64,000 nucleotides of DNA, taken from contig JALFNN010000064.1 of NCBI GenBank assembly GCA_022774325.1, positions 1 through 64,000 on the forward strand, read 5' to 3'. The notes below the pieces were generated by a model. That model searched no databases. It had not been told where the DNA came from and was given only the letters and a program-made list of their open reading frames with translations. Positions 17,219 to 27,922 of the stretch are shown here, piece by piece; the stretch's first letter is position 1; each line of letters begins with the position of its first letter. Source of the DNA: a bacterium (GTDB taxonomy: Bacteria; Bacillota; Clostridia; Lachnospirales; Lachnospiraceae). The position numbers and the translations under genes are program-made.

Positions 17219-17269
17219 AAGATATCAATCTTTGGCTTCCTCGTCAAACCCGGTTCGAAATGAAACCGG
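17219..17269 (-). promoter_or_regulatory. Candidate pyrG promoter with upstream inverted repeat
   Basis: Minus strand TTGACG (17247-17242), 17 nt, TATCTT (17224-17219). Just upstream, CCGGTT-8-AACCGG (17250-17269) is a perfect 6-bp inverted repeat that could be an operator. The remaining 120 nt up to the DUF1846 gene are AT-rich and hold ACACCCA/TGGGTGT flanking a T-tract, which I cannot assign. Confidence 0.4.
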
Positions 17270-17390
17270 TAAATAATATAATTGTGAAATAAAATACTTT
17301 AAAAGTATACACCCAATCCACAGGAAAATACAATCTTTTTTTGCAGACTGGGTGTAAAAAAATCACAAAGTTTGAATGGTGAATTTGTGC

Positions 17391-18869
17391 TTATTGGTAA
17401 ATTGGTTTTTTCTCATATTTCGGCTCAGAAGTTGTCTGAATAGAAAGCTTCTGAAACAGGCGGACATCCACATTTGCCAGCATGACAGAGGTGTGCGCCT
17501 GACAGCCTTTCAGCTTCGGAATCTGATTCAGGGCAAGTTCTGCAACAGGGTCAGTAGAAGCGCTGATGGAAAGTGCGATCAGGACTTCGTCGATGTGAAG
17601 ACGCGGATTGCGGCTTCCAAGATATTCTGTCTTGACTTTCTGAATCGGCTCGATTGCTGCCGGAGAGATCACATGTACACTGTGATCAATGCCTGCAAGC
17701 TCTTTTAATGCATTCAGAATCAGGGCGGCTGAAGCACCGAGAAGTTTGGAAGTCTTACCGGTTACGATTTTTCCGTCCGGAAGCTCCAGTGCTGCGGCAG
17801 GTCCGTCGGTCTCGGCGGCTAGATCCAGTGCGGCATCTACTACCTTGCGGTCGTGTACGGTAACGCCAGCCTGATTCATAAGAAGTTCAATTTTATAGGC
17901 TTCTTCACGTGGACAGCTTCCGGCAAGAAAGCGGTCCATAGTATGATAATAACGGCGGATGATCTCCTGCTTGGATGCCTCGCGGCAGACTTCATCGTCG
18001 CAGATACAGTTCCCGGCCATATTGACACCCATATCAGTTGGAGATTTGTAAGGACTACTTCCGTAGATGCGCTCAAATATTGCACAAAGTACCGGAAAAA
18101 TCTCTACGTCACGATTGTAGTTGACTGTGGTTTCTCCATATGCTTCCAGATGGAACGGATCAATCATGTTGACATCGTTCAGATCGGCCGTCGCAGCCTC
18201 ATAGGCAAGATTGACTGGATGTTTGAGCGGTATGTTCCAGATCGGAAATGTCTCAAATTTCGCATATCCAGCGTGGATTCCGCGTTTGTGTTCGTGATAG
18301 AGCTGGGAGAGGCATGTCGCCATCTTGCCGCTTCCCGGTCCTGGTGCTGTGATAACAACCAAGGGGCGAGTGGTTTCAATATAATCATTCTTACCGTATC
18401 CTTCGTCACTGACGATCAGTGGTATATTGGAAGGATACCCTTCTATCATATAATGAATATAAACTTTAATTCCCATCTTTTCCAGACGTCCTTTGAACAG
18501 ATGTGCACTGTTCTGACCGGAATATTGCGTGATTACAACACTTCCTACATAGAGGCCGTTTTCTTCAAAGGAGTCCTTCAGACGCAGAACGTCTGTGTCA
18601 TACGTGATCCCCAGATCACCGCGTACTTTGTTTGCTTCTATGTCGGCAGCGCTTATGACGATGACGATCTCGGCAGTATCTGAAAGTTCTTTAAGAAGGC
18701 GGAGCTTGCTGTCCGGCATAAAACCGGGAAGAACTCTGGCTGCATGGTAGTCATCAAAAAGCTTTCCACCGAATTCGAGGTAAAGCTTGTTGTCAAATTT
18801 ATTGATACGTTCACGAATATGTGAAGACTGCATGCTAAGATATTTTTCATTGTCAAATCCGATTTTCAT
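17391..18869 (-). CDS. DUF1846 (UPF0371) family protein
   Basis: 492 aa, the full length of the family. Recognisable stretches are KIGFDNEKYLSMQSSHIRER at the start, YLEFGGKLFDDYHAARVLPG, ITAPGPGSGKMATCLSQLYH (P-loop-like, near residue 170), and AGNCICDDEVCREASKQEI. Members are soluble proteins found in Firmicutes and some Actinobacteria; structures exist but no biochemical function is established that I can state. No transporter or operon partner adjoins it. The start has GAGAGGGATGG upstream. A possible minus-strand promoter (TTGTAA-18-TATACT) overlaps the palindrome TATACTATAGTATA at 18917-18930. Confidence 0.9.
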   Translation of the reverse strand: MKIGFDNEKYLSMQSSHIRERINKFDNKLYLEFGGKLFDDYHAARVLPGFMPDSKLRLLKELSDTAEIVIVISAADIEANKVRGDLGITYDTDVLRLKDSFEENGLYVGSVVITQYSGQNSAHLFKGRLEKMGIKVYIHYMIEGYPSNIPLIVSDEGYGKNDYIETTRPLVVITAPGPGSGKMATCLSQLYHEHKRGIHAGYAKFETFPIWNIPLKHPVNLAYEAATADLNDVNMIDPFHLEAYGETTVNYNRDVEIFPVLCAIFERIYGSSPYKSPTDMGVNMAGNCICDDEVCREASKQEIIRRYYHTMDRFLAGSCPREEAYKIELLMNQAGVTVHDRKVVDAALDLAAETDGPAAALELPDGKIVTGKTSKLLGASAALILNALKELAGIDHSVHVISPAAIEPIQKVKTEYLGSRNPRLHIDEVLIALSISASTDPVAELALNQIPKLKGCQAHTSVMLANVDVRLFQKLSIQTTSEPKYEKKPIYQ

Positions 18870-18963
18870 TGGTTACCATCCCTCTCTGCGTGTATTTTTG
18901 ACATTCCACTTAACAGTATACTATAGTATATGTCATTTTTACAATCTTTTCATAATCTTTTTA

Positions 18964-18992
18964 TTGATTTATGTTTTTGAGCTACTTATAAT
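18964..18992 (+). promoter_or_regulatory. Promoter of ftsH
   Basis: TTGATT at 18964-18969, 17-nt spacer, TATAAT at 18987-18992, 28 nt before the ftsH ATG. Confidence 0.7.
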
Positions 18993-19020
18993 AGAAGAGA
19001 TGAAAACTAGGAGGATACTT

Positions 19021-21117
19021 ATGAATAATCAAAATAACAGGAATAATCCTAACAATAGAAACGGAAACCCTAATAATAAGAACAATCGTCAGGGAATGAA
19101 TATGCTGATTTTCATACTTCTTCTTGTTGCAGTTCTTATGTTTTCCTTTTTCCAGATGCGTGATGACGATAATGCGCAGGAAATCTCTTATGACCGTTTT
19201 ATGGAGATGGTTGAGGACGGAGAAGTGAAGGAAGTTGTGATTGAATCAGACCGGATCGTGATCAAACCGAAGAGCGAGAGTGAGATCGCAGCGGAGAAGG
19301 ATAAGGCAACTGATGAGAGCGGAGTGGTTGAGGGTGCTGTAAAAGAGAATCAGGAGGAAGATAAAAAGAGTATCTTTGCTTCTGAAAAAGAGTATTATAC
19401 TGGAGTTGTAGATGATCCGAACCTTACACAGAAACTGCTGGATGCCGGCGTGAAGCTCAGCCACGAGATACCGGATTCTACACCATACATTGTTATGAAC
19501 CTCCTTGCAACAGTGCTTCCGTTCGTATTTCTGATCGGGATGGCCATCTATCTGATGAGAGGAATGTCGAAAGGCGGCGGAGTGATGGGGATCGGTAAGA
19601 GCAATGCCAAGATGTATGTGGAAAAGTCTACCGGTGTTACATTTAAGGATGTTGCCGGACAGGATGAGGCAAAGGAATCTCTGCAGGAAGTAGTAGATTT
19701 CCTTCATAATCCGGGGAAATATACCGGTATCGGTGCGAAACTTCCGAAAGGTGCACTGCTTGTGGGACCTCCGGGAACAGGTAAGACTCTTCTTGCGAAA
19801 GCGGTTGCTGGTGAGGCGAATGTGCCGTTCTTTTCTTTGTCCGGTTCTGCGTTTGTTGAGATGTATGTCGGTGTAGGTGCTTCCAGAGTGCGAGACCTTT
19901 TCAAACAGGCTCAGCAGATGGCTCCGTGTATCATCTTCATCGATGAGATCGATGCAATCGGTAAGAGCAGGGACAGCCAGCTCGGCGGAAACGATGAGCG
20001 TGAGCAGACGTTGAATCAGCTTCTTGCGGAAATGGATGGATTCGATACAAATAAAGGGTTGTTGCTTCTTGCAGCTACGAACCGTCCGGAGATCCTGGAT
20101 CCGGCGTTGCTTCGTCCGGGACGTTTTGATCGTCGGATCATCGTTGACAAGCCGGATCTGAAAGGACGAATTGATGTCCTCAAGGTACATTCGAAAGATG
20201 TCAAGATGGATGAGACCGTGAATCTGGAAGAAATTGCGCTTGCAACTTCAGGAGCGGTGGGATCAGATCTTGCAAATATGATCAATGAGGCTGCCATCAA
20301 TGCAGTGAAGAACGGGCGTCAGGTTGTATCACAGGCAGACCTTTTTGAGGCAGTGGAAGTGGTTCTTGTAGGTAAGGAGAAGAAAGACCGGATCATGAGT
20401 CAGAAAGAGCGCCGGATCGTGTCTTACCATGAGGTGGGACATGCCCTGGTAAGTGCTCTGCAGAAGGACGCTGAACCGGTGCAGAAGATTACAATCGTTC
20501 CAAGAACGATGGGAGCGCTCGGGTATGTAATGCATACACCGGAAGAAGAGAAGTTCCTGAATACCAAGGCAGAACTGGAAGCGATGCTGGTGGGAATGCT
20601 CGCGGGCCGTGCCGCGGAAGAAATCGTGTTCGATACGGTAACGACTGGAGCGTCCAACGATATTGAGCAGGCAACCAGAATTGCACGTGCTATGGTTACA
20701 CAGTATGGTATGTCAGAGAAATTCGGCTTGATCGGTCTGGAATCAGTTCAGAATCGTTATCTGGACGGACGTCCGGTCATGAACTGCGGAGAAGCAACAG
20801 CTTCTGAGATTGATCAGGAAGTCATGAAAATGCTGAAAGGGGCTTATGCAGAAGCCAAACGTTTGTTATCCGAGCATCGTGATACAATGGATCAGATTGC
20901 TGAATTCCTGATTCGTGAAGAGACGATTACCGGAAAAGAATTCATGAAGATCTTCAGAAAATGCGAAGGAATTCCGGAGCCTGAAGAAGATGAGACGAAA
21001 AAAGCAGGAGAACTTCCTGCAAAAGAGAAGGAACAGAGACTTCTGGATCAAGAAAACAATTCAGAAAATGAAACTGAAAAAGATGAGGATGGATTCATTC
21101 TTCCTAAGAACAGATAA
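19021..21117 (+). CDS. ftsH: ATP-dependent zinc metalloprotease FtsH
   Basis: Membrane AAA+ protease that degrades misfolded membrane proteins and regulators. 698 aa from the ATG at 19021, set by TAGGAGG; the frame open to 18787 runs through the promoter. The first 25 residues are an unusual Asn-rich segment ([18 protein letters not shown]) facing the cytoplasm, then TM1 ([17 protein letters not shown]), an extracytoplasmic domain, and TM2 near 165. Walker A is GPPGTGKT (about 248), Walker B IIFIDEID, and zinc site HEVGH (about 468). The acidic C-terminal tail is typical. It stands alone, not next to tilS/hpt as in many Firmicutes. Confidence 0.96.
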   Translation: MNNQNNRNNPNNRNGNPNNKNNRQGMNMLIFILLLVAVLMFSFFQMRDDDNAQEISYDRFMEMVEDGEVKEVVIESDRIVIKPKSESEIAAEKDKATDESGVVEGAVKENQEEDKKSIFASEKEYYTGVVDDPNLTQKLLDAGVKLSHEIPDSTPYIVMNLLATVLPFVFLIGMAIYLMRGMSKGGGVMGIGKSNAKMYVEKSTGVTFKDVAGQDEAKESLQEVVDFLHNPGKYTGIGAKLPKGALLVGPPGTGKTLLAKAVAGEANVPFFSLSGSAFVEMYVGVGASRVRDLFKQAQQMAPCIIFIDEIDAIGKSRDSQLGGNDEREQTLNQLLAEMDGFDTNKGLLLLAATNRPEILDPALLRPGRFDRRIIVDKPDLKGRIDVLKVHSKDVKMDETVNLEEIALATSGAVGSDLANMINEAAINAVKNGRQVVSQADLFEAVEVVLVGKEKKDRIMSQKERRIVSYHEVGHALVSALQKDAEPVQKITIVPRTMGALGYVMHTPEEEKFLNTKAELEAMLVGMLAGRAAEEIVFDTVTTGASNDIEQATRIARAMVTQYGMSEKFGLIGLESVQNRYLDGRPVMNCGEATASEIDQEVMKMLKGAYAEAKRLLSEHRDTMDQIAEFLIREETITGKEFMKIFRKCEGIPEPEEDETKKAGELPAKEKEQRLLDQENNSENETEKDEDGFILPKNR

Positions 21118-21133
21118 ATAGAAGTATATTTTG

Positions 21134-21168
21134 CGGCGGTCAGCTTGATTTTAGCGGACCGCCGTTTT
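21134..21168 (+). terminator. Intrinsic terminator of ftsH
   Basis: CGGCGGTC, 15-nt loop, GACCGCCG and TTTT. It also rules out the TTG at 21167 as a uvrC start. Confidence 0.85.
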
Positions 21169-21208
21169 GTCACTTGTATTATTCCCTACGGACAAGTATA
21201 ATAGGACT

Positions 21209-23098
21209 ATGGAAAATCAGACATTTATTATTGAAGAAGAATTAAAGAAACTGCCCGGACGTCCGGGCGTTTATCTGATGCATGATGAAAAGGATGAGAT
21301 CATTTATGTAGGAAAGGCGATCAGCCTGAAGAATCGTGTCCGGCAGTATTTTCAGAGTAGCCGTAATAAGGGTGTGAAGATTGAACAGATGGTGACACAC
21401 ATTACTCGTTTCGAGTATATTGTCACAGATTCTGAGTTGGAAGCGTTAGTGCTGGAATGTAATTTGATCAAGGAATACCGCCCGAAATACAATACCATGC
21501 TGATGGATGACAAAAGCTATCCTTTTATCAAAGTTACGGTAAATGAGGCATACCCGAGAATTATGATGGCCCGTCAGATGAAGAAAGATAAGGCTAAATA
21601 TTTTGGCCCTTATACGAGTGTGACTGCAGTGAAGGATACGATTGAACTGGTACGGAAGCTGTATCATTTGAGAAGCTGCAACAGAAGCCTTCCCAAGGAT
21701 ATCGGAAAGGAGCGGCCGTGCCTTTACCACCATATCAAGCAATGCGATGCTCCATGTCAGGGGTATATTTCTCAGGAAGAATACAAAAAGTCGGTAGATG
21801 AGGTGCTGAAGTTCCTGAATGGAAACTATGAGAAGATACTGGGAGATCTGGAACAGAAGATGATGGAGGCATCGGATAATCTGGAATTTGAGAAAGCAAT
21901 CGAATACCGGGAACTGATCGGAAGTGTCAGACAGATTGCCCAAAAACAGAAGATTACAGATACAGGAGGAGAAGATCGGGATATTATTGCGCTTGCGAGA
22001 GAGCAGGAGGATGCGGTGATCCAGGTATTTTTTATTCGCAGCGGCAGGCTGATCGGACGTGATCATTTCTATCTCAGAATTGCAAAAGGAGATGGAGTAA
22101 GTGAGATCCTATCCAGTTTTATCAAACAGTTTTATGCTGCTACACCTTATATACCGGGAGAGCTGATGCTTCCGGAAGAACCGGAAGACCAGGACATTCT
22201 GGAACAATGGTTGGGGCAGAAGAGAGGGCATAAAGTGCATTTGCGGGTCCCAAAAAAAGGAGAAAAAGAGAAACTTGTGGAACTTGCCGCAAAGAATGCG
22301 CAGCTGGTTCTTGCAAAGGATAAGGAAAGGCTGAAGAGAGAAGAGGGAAGAACGATCGGGGCGGTCAAGGAGATTGAGAGTATTCTGGGACTTCAAAATA
22401 TTTTGAGGATGGAGGCTTTTGATATTTCCAATACGAATGGATTTGATTCAGTGGGATCCATGGTAGTATATGAGCGTGGAAAACCGAAACGTAATGATTA
22501 CAGAAAATTTAAGATCAAAGGAGTTCAGGGAGCAGATGATTATGCCAGTATGAGAGAAGTGTTGACCAGAAGATTCCTTCATGGACTGGATGAACAGAAG
22601 AGTGGGAAGGAACTTGGAAGTTTCCAGGTATTTCCGGATCTGATCCTGATGGACGGAGGAAAAGGTCAGGTGAATGTGGCGCTGGAAGTTCTGGATGAAC
22701 TGCATCTTGCGATTCCGGTCTGCGGTATGGTAAAGGATGACCATCACCGGACCAGGGGATTATATTATAATAATGAGGAACTGCCAATTGATCGAAATTC
22801 AGAGGCTTTTCGGCTGATTACCAGAATCCAGGATGAAGCACACCGTTTTGCAATTGAATTCCACAGAAAGCTGCGTGGACAAGGCCAGGTTCATTCGATT
22901 CTGGATGATATCCCCGGTATCGGACCGGCAAGGAGAAAAGCGCTTATGAAGAATTTTGTGGGATTGGATGAAATAAAAAAAGCTGAAATAGAAGATTTGA
23001 AAAAAATTCCATCTATGGATGAAAAATCGGCACGAAGCGTGTATAATTTCTTTAGGAGTGACACAAAAGATCAGGATGAATCCCTGGAAAAAAGATAA
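21209..23098 (+). CDS. uvrC: Excinuclease ABC subunit C
   Basis: Makes both incisions in nucleotide excision repair after UvrA/UvrB damage recognition. 629 aa from ATG 21209. The N-terminal GIY-YIG nuclease reads [20 protein letters not shown]; the UVR motif (about 205-240) is [20 protein letters not shown]; the RNase H-like second nuclease has [18 protein letters not shown] and [10 protein letters not shown]; tandem helix-hairpin-helix motifs ([17 protein letters not shown] and [17 protein letters not shown]) end the protein. The ribosome binding site is weak (AGGACT region). It is followed after 19 nt by hprK, a conserved neighbour in Clostridia. Confidence 0.96.
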   Translation: MENQTFIIEEELKKLPGRPGVYLMHDEKDEIIYVGKAISLKNRVRQYFQSSRNKGVKIEQMVTHITRFEYIVTDSELEALVLECNLIKEYRPKYNTMLMDDKSYPFIKVTVNEAYPRIMMARQMKKDKAKYFGPYTSVTAVKDTIELVRKLYHLRSCNRSLPKDIGKERPCLYHHIKQCDAPCQGYISQEEYKKSVDEVLKFLNGNYEKILGDLEQKMMEASDNLEFEKAIEYRELIGSVRQIAQKQKITDTGGEDRDIIALAREQEDAVIQVFFIRSGRLIGRDHFYLRIAKGDGVSEILSSFIKQFYAATPYIPGELMLPEEPEDQDILEQWLGQKRGHKVHLRVPKKGEKEKLVELAAKNAQLVLAKDKERLKREEGRTIGAVKEIESILGLQNILRMEAFDISNTNGFDSVGSMVVYERGKPKRNDYRKFKIKGVQGADDYASMREVLTRRFLHGLDEQKSGKELGSFQVFPDLILMDGGKGQVNVALEVLDELHLAIPVCGMVKDDHHRTRGLYYNNEELPIDRNSEAFRLITRIQDEAHRFAIEFHRKLRGQGQVHSILDDIPGIGPARRKALMKNFVGLDEIKKAEIEDLKKIPSMDEKSARSVYNFFRSDTKDQDESLEKR

Positions 23099-23117
23099 AG
23101 GAAAAGGAGAACAGACA

Positions 23118-24038
23118 ATGGGAGTTGAGTTACAGAGAATCGTGGAAAAAATGAAGTTGAAGAATCTGACACCGGAAGTGGATCTGACAAAACGTGAAGT
23201 AAAGATTCCGGATATCAACAGACCGGCACTTCAGCTGGCAGGTTTTTTTGATCATTTTGAGTCTCAGAGAGTGCAGATAATCGGATATGTGGAGTATACG
23301 TATCTGGAGACACTGTCAGAGGAGCAGAGAGAAAAGATCTATGTTACGTTGATGTCTTATGGCGTTCCTTGCTTCATTTTCTGTCGGGAATTGATGCCGG
23401 ACAAAGTATTTCTTGAGAAAGCAGTGGAAACAGGGACTCCGGTGTTTATTACGGACAAGCCGACTTCGGCATTTACAGCGGAGATCATTCGCTGGTTGAA
23501 CGTAGAACTTGCACCTTGCATTTCTATACACGGCGTTCTGGTTGAGGTGTATGGTGTCGGTGTCCTGATTATGGGTGAAAGCGGAATTGGAAAGAGTGAG
23601 GCTGCGCTGGAACTGATCAAGAGAGGACATCGTCTTGTAACGGACGATGTGGTTGAAATCCATAAAGTCAGTGATGATACTCTGGTCGGAATGGCACCGA
23701 ATATTACAAGACATTTTATTGAGCTGAGGGGAATCGGAATCATTGATGTGAAAACTTTGTTCGGTGTACAGAGTGTGAAAGAAACACAGAATATCGATCT
23801 GGCGATTACGTTGGAAGACTGGAATAAGGATAAAGAGTACGACCGTCTTGGACTTACAGAAGAATATACGGAATTCCTGGGCAACCGCATTGTTTGCCAT
23901 AGTATTCCGATTCGTCCGGGAAGAAATCTGGCAATTATCGTCGAGTCGGCAGCTGTCAACCATAGGCAGAAACAGATGGGGTATAACGCTGCTCAAGAAT
24001 TATACCGGCGTGTTCAGGAAAATCTGCAAAAAAAGTAA
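23118..24038 (+). CDS. hprK: HPr kinase/phosphorylase
   Basis: Phosphorylates HPr on Ser46 at high fructose-bisphosphate and ATP and removes it at high phosphate, thereby switching CcpA catabolite repression. 306 aa from ATG 23118, set by AAGGAGAACA; upstream in-frame codons overlap uvrC. Walker A is GESGIGKSEAAL (about 151-162), and the HprK signature is LRGIGIIDVKTLFG. The cap KQMGYNAAQELY forms the C-terminal helix. Next gene glcK makes glucose-6-phosphate, so the two probably share a sugar-control operon. The class III fructose-bisphosphatase at 35.6 kb acts on HprK's activator. Confidence 0.96.
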   Translation: MGVELQRIVEKMKLKNLTPEVDLTKREVKIPDINRPALQLAGFFDHFESQRVQIIGYVEYTYLETLSEEQREKIYVTLMSYGVPCFIFCRELMPDKVFLEKAVETGTPVFITDKPTSAFTAEIIRWLNVELAPCISIHGVLVEVYGVGVLIMGESGIGKSEAALELIKRGHRLVTDDVVEIHKVSDDTLVGMAPNITRHFIELRGIGIIDVKTLFGVQSVKETQNIDLAITLEDWNKDKEYDRLGLTEEYTEFLGNRIVCHSIPIRPGRNLAIIVESAAVNHRQKQMGYNAAQELYRRVQENLQKK

Positions 24039-24063
24039 TTAGATAAAAGAAGGAGAAAAGAAA

Positions 24064-24999
24064 ATGAATTATTGTTTTGGAGTTGACATTGGAGGAACGA
24101 CAATCAAAATGGGATTGTTCCAGTTTGATGGAAAGATGGTTGATAAATGGGAAATCAAGACCAGAACGGAGAACGCAGGGGAAGCAATTCTTCCGGATGT
24201 TACAAAAGCAATTAATAAGAAAATGATGGAGTTTGGACTTGAGAAACAGCAGATTCTCGGAATCGGGCTTGGAATTCCGGCACCGGTCACAGAAGACGGG
24301 ATTGTGCCGAATACCGCAAATCTCGGATGGGGATACAAGGAAGTGAAGCGTGAGTTGGAGGAACTGACCGGAATCCATGTTGCTACGGGAAATGATGCCA
24401 ATGTAGCTGCGTTGGGAGAAATGTGGCTCGGTGGAGGCCAGGGACATCGCAACATGGTCATGGTTACGCTCGGAACCGGCGTAGGTGGAGGAGTCATTAT
24501 CAACGGTGAGTGTGTGATAGGAAAGCATGGAGCAGGCGGTGAAATAGGACACATTTGTGTGAATTATGAAGAGACGGAACCCTGCGGATGTGGTAACAGA
24601 GGATGTCTGGAACAATACGCATCAGCGACGGGGATTGTTAGACTTGCCCGGAAACGTCTTGCGCAAGACGAGGAGCCGAGTTTGCTGCGTGATGTTACGG
24701 AACTCAGTGCAAAAGAAGTGTTTGATGCTGTAAAAAAAGATGACAAGGCAGCAATTGAAGTCGCAAAAGAGTTTGGAAAATATCTGGGATATGCACTTGC
24801 CAATCTTGCGGCAGCATGTGATCCTGCAGTCATTGTAATTGGGGGAGGAGTATCAAGAGCCGGAGAAATCCTTTTCGACTATATCGAGGGGCCATTTAAG
24901 GAAAGAGCATTCTTCGCAAACAGGGAAACACAGTTTGCTCTTGCACAGCTCGGAAATGATGCAGGAATCTGTGGGGCGGCTAAGATGATCCTTAAATAA
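24064..24999 (+). CDS. glcK: ROK family glucokinase
   Basis: Phosphorylates glucose with ATP. 311 aa. The phosphate-binding start is GVDIGGTTIKMGLF. The sugar-binding segment is GNDANVAALGEMWLGGGQGH, followed by TLGTGVGGGVI and the zinc-binding ROK motif CGCGNRGCLEQYASA with His in GEIGHICV. The AAGGAGAAAAG ribosome binding site is strong. It lies 25 nt after hprK and ends at a bidirectional terminator. ROK kinases sometimes prefer N-acetylated or other hexoses; the glucokinase call rests on overall similarity to the GlcK subgroup. Confidence 0.93.
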   Translation: MNYCFGVDIGGTTIKMGLFQFDGKMVDKWEIKTRTENAGEAILPDVTKAINKKMMEFGLEKQQILGIGLGIPAPVTEDGIVPNTANLGWGYKEVKRELEELTGIHVATGNDANVAALGEMWLGGGQGHRNMVMVTLGTGVGGGVIINGECVIGKHGAGGEIGHICVNYEETEPCGCGNRGCLEQYASATGIVRLARKRLAQDEEPSLLRDVTELSAKEVFDAVKKDDKAAIEVAKEFGKYLGYALANLAAACDPAVIVIGGGVSRAGEILFDYIEGPFKERAFFANRETQFALAQLGNDAGICGAAKMILK

Positions 25000-25036
25000 G
25001 TACATATGGAAAGCAGAAGAAACAAGTTTGATAGTT

Positions 25037-25083
25037 AAAAAAGGGACGTAACACGCAATGATAATTCGTGTTACGTCCCTTTT
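25037..25083. terminator. Bidirectional terminator between glcK and the class A PBP gene
   Basis: AAAAAAGGGACGTAACACG and CGTGTTACGTCCCTTTT pair over 17 bp with an 11-nt loop and flanking A and T tracts. It serves both converging genes. Confidence 0.92.
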
Positions 25084-25099
25084 GATATTTTGGATTATT

Positions 25100-27697
25100 C
25101 TATTGATCTGATGTGCCTGGGTCTGTTGGAGTGGTTGGATCCGTCGGAGTAGTAGGCTCTGTCGGAGTGGTAGGCTCTGTCGGAGTGGTAGGCTCTGTTG
25201 GGGTGGGCGTTCCACCGCCATTGCCGCTGCTATTTCCTCCATTTCCACTTCCATTTCCGCCGTTTCCGCTGTTTCCGCCGTTTCCGCCGTTTCCGCTTCC
25301 TCCTCCATCATCCGGATTCTCAGAATCATCCGGTTCTTCGGGCTCTTCGGGTTCTACCGGCTCGTGTCCCGGACAAGTTTCCGTCGGATAAGTGCCCGGA
25401 GCAAACCATTCTGTCATGGAAGGACATTCATCAGATAAAGCAAGTAGTCCGGTCTCAGTACAGATGGTTCTTCTTACCAGAGAAGATGGCATTGTGAAAT
25501 CTTTATAGGCCAGACCAAGGGCGCTGTTAATTCTATCCATAATATTGGACCAGATTCGCACGTGGTAGTACCAGCTTGTGTCACTGAGCGATTGGTTGTT
25601 ATCATATCCCATCCAGATGGAACAGGTATAATAAGGTGTATATCCGGCAAACCATAGATCCTTATTATCAGAAGTTGTACCGGTTTTTCCGGCTGCCGGC
25701 ATATTTTCAAGCTGGGCATACGGTGCTGCAGTACCCTTTGTTACAACATCTTCCATCGCGAGTGTCAGGAGGGCAGCAGTCGTATCTTTGATGATGGTTT
25801 TCGATTCGTTTTTGGTATTATCAATCAGCACATTACCGTCATGATCCAGTACTTTTGTGTAAAGAATCGGCTTATTATAGACGCCGCCGTTGGCGATTGC
25901 GGCATAAGCGGCGGTCAGTTCATAATTGTATACACCGTGTGATACACCACCAAGCGCAAGGGATTCTACCATATCCTTATCTTTCGAAAGAGTGGTGATA
26001 CCGAATTTCTCTACATATTCATAGCCAAGTGAAACGGAAATTTCGTTGATCACTTTTACGGCGATAACGTTCATAGACTGTTCAATTGCTTTCCGAAGCG
26101 TTACCGCACCGCGGTAGGAATCGCCCCACCAGTTGTGAACCTGCTTGTCTGGATTGGATTGATAGTAATATGGCTCGTCCACTTCGACATCTGCAAGAGT
26201 CTTACCTGCACTGTCGAGGGCCGGTGCGTAAACAGCAAGAATCTTAAAGCAGGAACCGGCCTGACGAGTCGTGCCGTAAGCACGGTTCAGTCCACGGTTT
26301 GTGGTTTTCTCGCCACGCCCTCCGACCATTGCTTTAATATGACCGTTGCTTTGGTCAATGATACAGACAGAAGCCTGTGGCTGCGGAGCGAGATTCACGT
26401 ATTCATCATAGGTATCTCCCTCCTGGGCGATGCTTGCCTTAAAAGCTTCGATGTGTTGGTAAGCTTCCTCTTTTGAACTATATAAATACTTGGAATCCAC
26501 ACCATTATATTGCTTTACATTTCCTACGGAATAGTTTTCCTGTGTCTGCGCTTCATCTGCCCTGGTGACGGTCAATGCGTAGTCTAGATCCCAGGTCGTT
26601 TTCGATGGGAAATTGTCATCGTTGTTGAGCTCATCGTCACAGATTCCCTGAATCGTCAGATTCTGAGTTGTGTAAATGCTGAGACCGCCGCTGTAAATCG
26701 CGTTGTAAGCCTGAGTCTCTGTATAGCCGAGACCATCGGCGGAGGTCAAATCATCCATCAGCTGGTCGATCAGTGCATCAACAAAATAAGAAGTAACACG
26801 TGTTTCTTCCAAAACCTGGGTGTTCACCGTTTGAATTCGGGAGTAAACATCATCGGCCAGTGCCTCATCGTGTTCAGCTTGATCAATATACCCTTGTTCC
26901 AACATATTGTCCAGCACTTTCTTCCGACGTTCTGCATTTTTCTCTGGGTTCGTGATTGGGTTATAACCACCCGGACTCTTGGTAATTGCAGCAATCGTTG
27001 CGCATTCGGAAAGCGTTAGATCGGATACATCCTTGCCAAAATAACGTTTGGCTGCAGCTTGTACTCCCAATGTGTTCTGACCAAGGTTAATGGTATTGAG
27101 ATAACTTTCAAGAATCTCTTCCTTACTCAGCTGCTTTTCAAGCTGCAGGGCAAGATACTGTTCCTGCAATTTACGTTCAACCTTTTCCAACTGACTTTCA
27201 TTAATGAAGTCTGGAAATACATTGTTCTTAATAAGCTGCTGGGTAATTGTACTGGCTCCTTCCGAAAAATGTCCGCTTGTAAGTCCTACTACAGCAGCTC
27301 GAAGAATTCCCTGGGGGTCAATCCCGTTGTGCTGATAAAACCGGGAGTCTTCGACAGCAACAAATGCATGCTGAAGATCTTCCGGAATTTCATCGATTGT
27401 CACATAAACGCGGTTGGAACCGGCCTGCTTGAAATCTTCGATGATCGTTGCATTGTCATCCGCATAGGCAACAGAAGTATATCCCTCTGGTTTGATGCTG
27501 GAAGGAGTAATCTCCGGTGCATTATCAATGATTCGTTTTACCAGAAGCCCGGCACCTGCTGCGCCTGCGATACATACAACGGCAATACAGAGTAAAAAAC
27601 CTTTAAATAGGCGCACACCTATTTTTTTCTTTCGCATATTTGCTTTGGAAGTAATATTTTTTTGCTTTTTAGAAGCGCTTCTTTTTCCATAATTCAT
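25100..27697 (-). CDS. Class A penicillin-binding protein (PBP1A type)
   Basis: Bifunctional peptidoglycan glycosyltransferase/transpeptidase. 865 aa from the ATG at 27697 (AAGGAGG 8 nt upstream; two earlier ATGs are badly spaced). A basic cytoplasmic head precedes one TM helix (about 38-60). The GT51 domain has EDSRFYQHNGID (catalytic Glu) and GASTITQQLIKN. The transpeptidase has Ser482 in SCFK, SMN, and KTGTT. The end is a proline/glutamate linker, a Gly/Asn-rich segment and 18-bp tandem repeats encoding EPTTPT-like units, likely a wall-spanning or flexible tail. Beta-lactam target. No partner genes nearby. Confidence 0.95.
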   Translation of the reverse strand: MNYGKRSASKKQKNITSKANMRKKKIGVRLFKGFLLCIAVVCIAGAAGAGLLVKRIIDNAPEITPSSIKPEGYTSVAYADDNATIIEDFKQAGSNRVYVTIDEIPEDLQHAFVAVEDSRFYQHNGIDPQGILRAAVVGLTSGHFSEGASTITQQLIKNNVFPDFINESQLEKVERKLQEQYLALQLEKQLSKEEILESYLNTINLGQNTLGVQAAAKRYFGKDVSDLTLSECATIAAITKSPGGYNPITNPEKNAERRKKVLDNMLEQGYIDQAEHDEALADDVYSRIQTVNTQVLEETRVTSYFVDALIDQLMDDLTSADGLGYTETQAYNAIYSGGLSIYTTQNLTIQGICDDELNNDDNFPSKTTWDLDYALTVTRADEAQTQENYSVGNVKQYNGVDSKYLYSSKEEAYQHIEAFKASIAQEGDTYDEYVNLAPQPQASVCIIDQSNGHIKAMVGGRGEKTTNRGLNRAYGTTRQAGSCFKILAVYAPALDSAGKTLADVEVDEPYYYQSNPDKQVHNWWGDSYRGAVTLRKAIEQSMNVIAVKVINEISVSLGYEYVEKFGITTLSKDKDMVESLALGGVSHGVYNYELTAAYAAIANGGVYNKPILYTKVLDHDGNVLIDNTKNESKTIIKDTTAALLTLAMEDVVTKGTAAPYAQLENMPAAGKTGTTSDNKDLWFAGYTPYYTCSIWMGYDNNQSLSDTSWYYHVRIWSNIMDRINSALGLAYKDFTMPSSLVRRTICTETGLLALSDECPSMTEWFAPGTYPTETCPGHEPVEPEEPEEPDDSENPDDGGGSGNGGNGGNSGNGGNGSGNGGNSSGNGGGTPTPTEPTTPTEPTTPTEPTTPTDPTTPTDPGTSDQ
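25113..25202 (-). repeat. Five 18-bp tandem repeats at the 3' end of the PBP gene
   Basis: Units begin at 25113, 25131, 25149, 25167 and 25185 (plus-strand unit close to GTGGTAGGCTCTGTCGGA). They are in frame and encode six-residue Thr/Pro/Glu(Asp) units. The two middle units are nearly identical, so copy number may vary between strains. Confidence 0.85.
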
Positions 27698-27723
27698 GAA
27701 CATTGCCTCCTTCATATTGATTT

Positions 27724-27732
27724 ATTATAGCA
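27724..27732 (-). promoter_or_regulatory. Extended -10 promoter of the PBP gene
   Basis: Minus strand TGCTATAAT, an extended -10 (TGnTATAAT) with only a weak TTTATT in the -35 position, about 30 nt before the PBP ATG. Confidence 0.5.
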
Positions 27733-27850
27733 AATATACCAATCTAAATAAAGCGAAAAATAAAAACTTCCTTATTACCTATGAGAAAATTAAGAAAAAC
27801 TTCCGAATTCTTGTCGAATCGTGTTGATTTGTAATATTTTTGTAATTGTC

Positions 27851-27879
27851 TTGCATCTGGTAATCAGGATTTGTATACT
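27851..27879 (+). promoter_or_regulatory. Promoter of the YigZ-family gene
   Basis: TTGCAT at 27851-27856, 17 nt, TATACT at 27874-27879, about 45 nt before the ATG. A second TATAAT at 27891 could give an alternative start. Confidence 0.55.
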
Positions 27880-27922
27880 TGTCATAGGAATTATAATTTG
27901 CAGATGAAGGGAAAGAATAAGG

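Noticed and set aside
17148-17390. CTP-sensing attenuator of the Bacillus pyrG type
   Set aside because: The leader lacks a clear GGGC start and a GCTC-containing terminator; only a promoter and an inverted repeat are visible.
25113-25391. Val/Gly-repeat protein on the plus strand
   Set aside because: It is the complement of the tandem repeats coding the PBP tail. The repeat is real but belongs to the minus-strand PBP gene.
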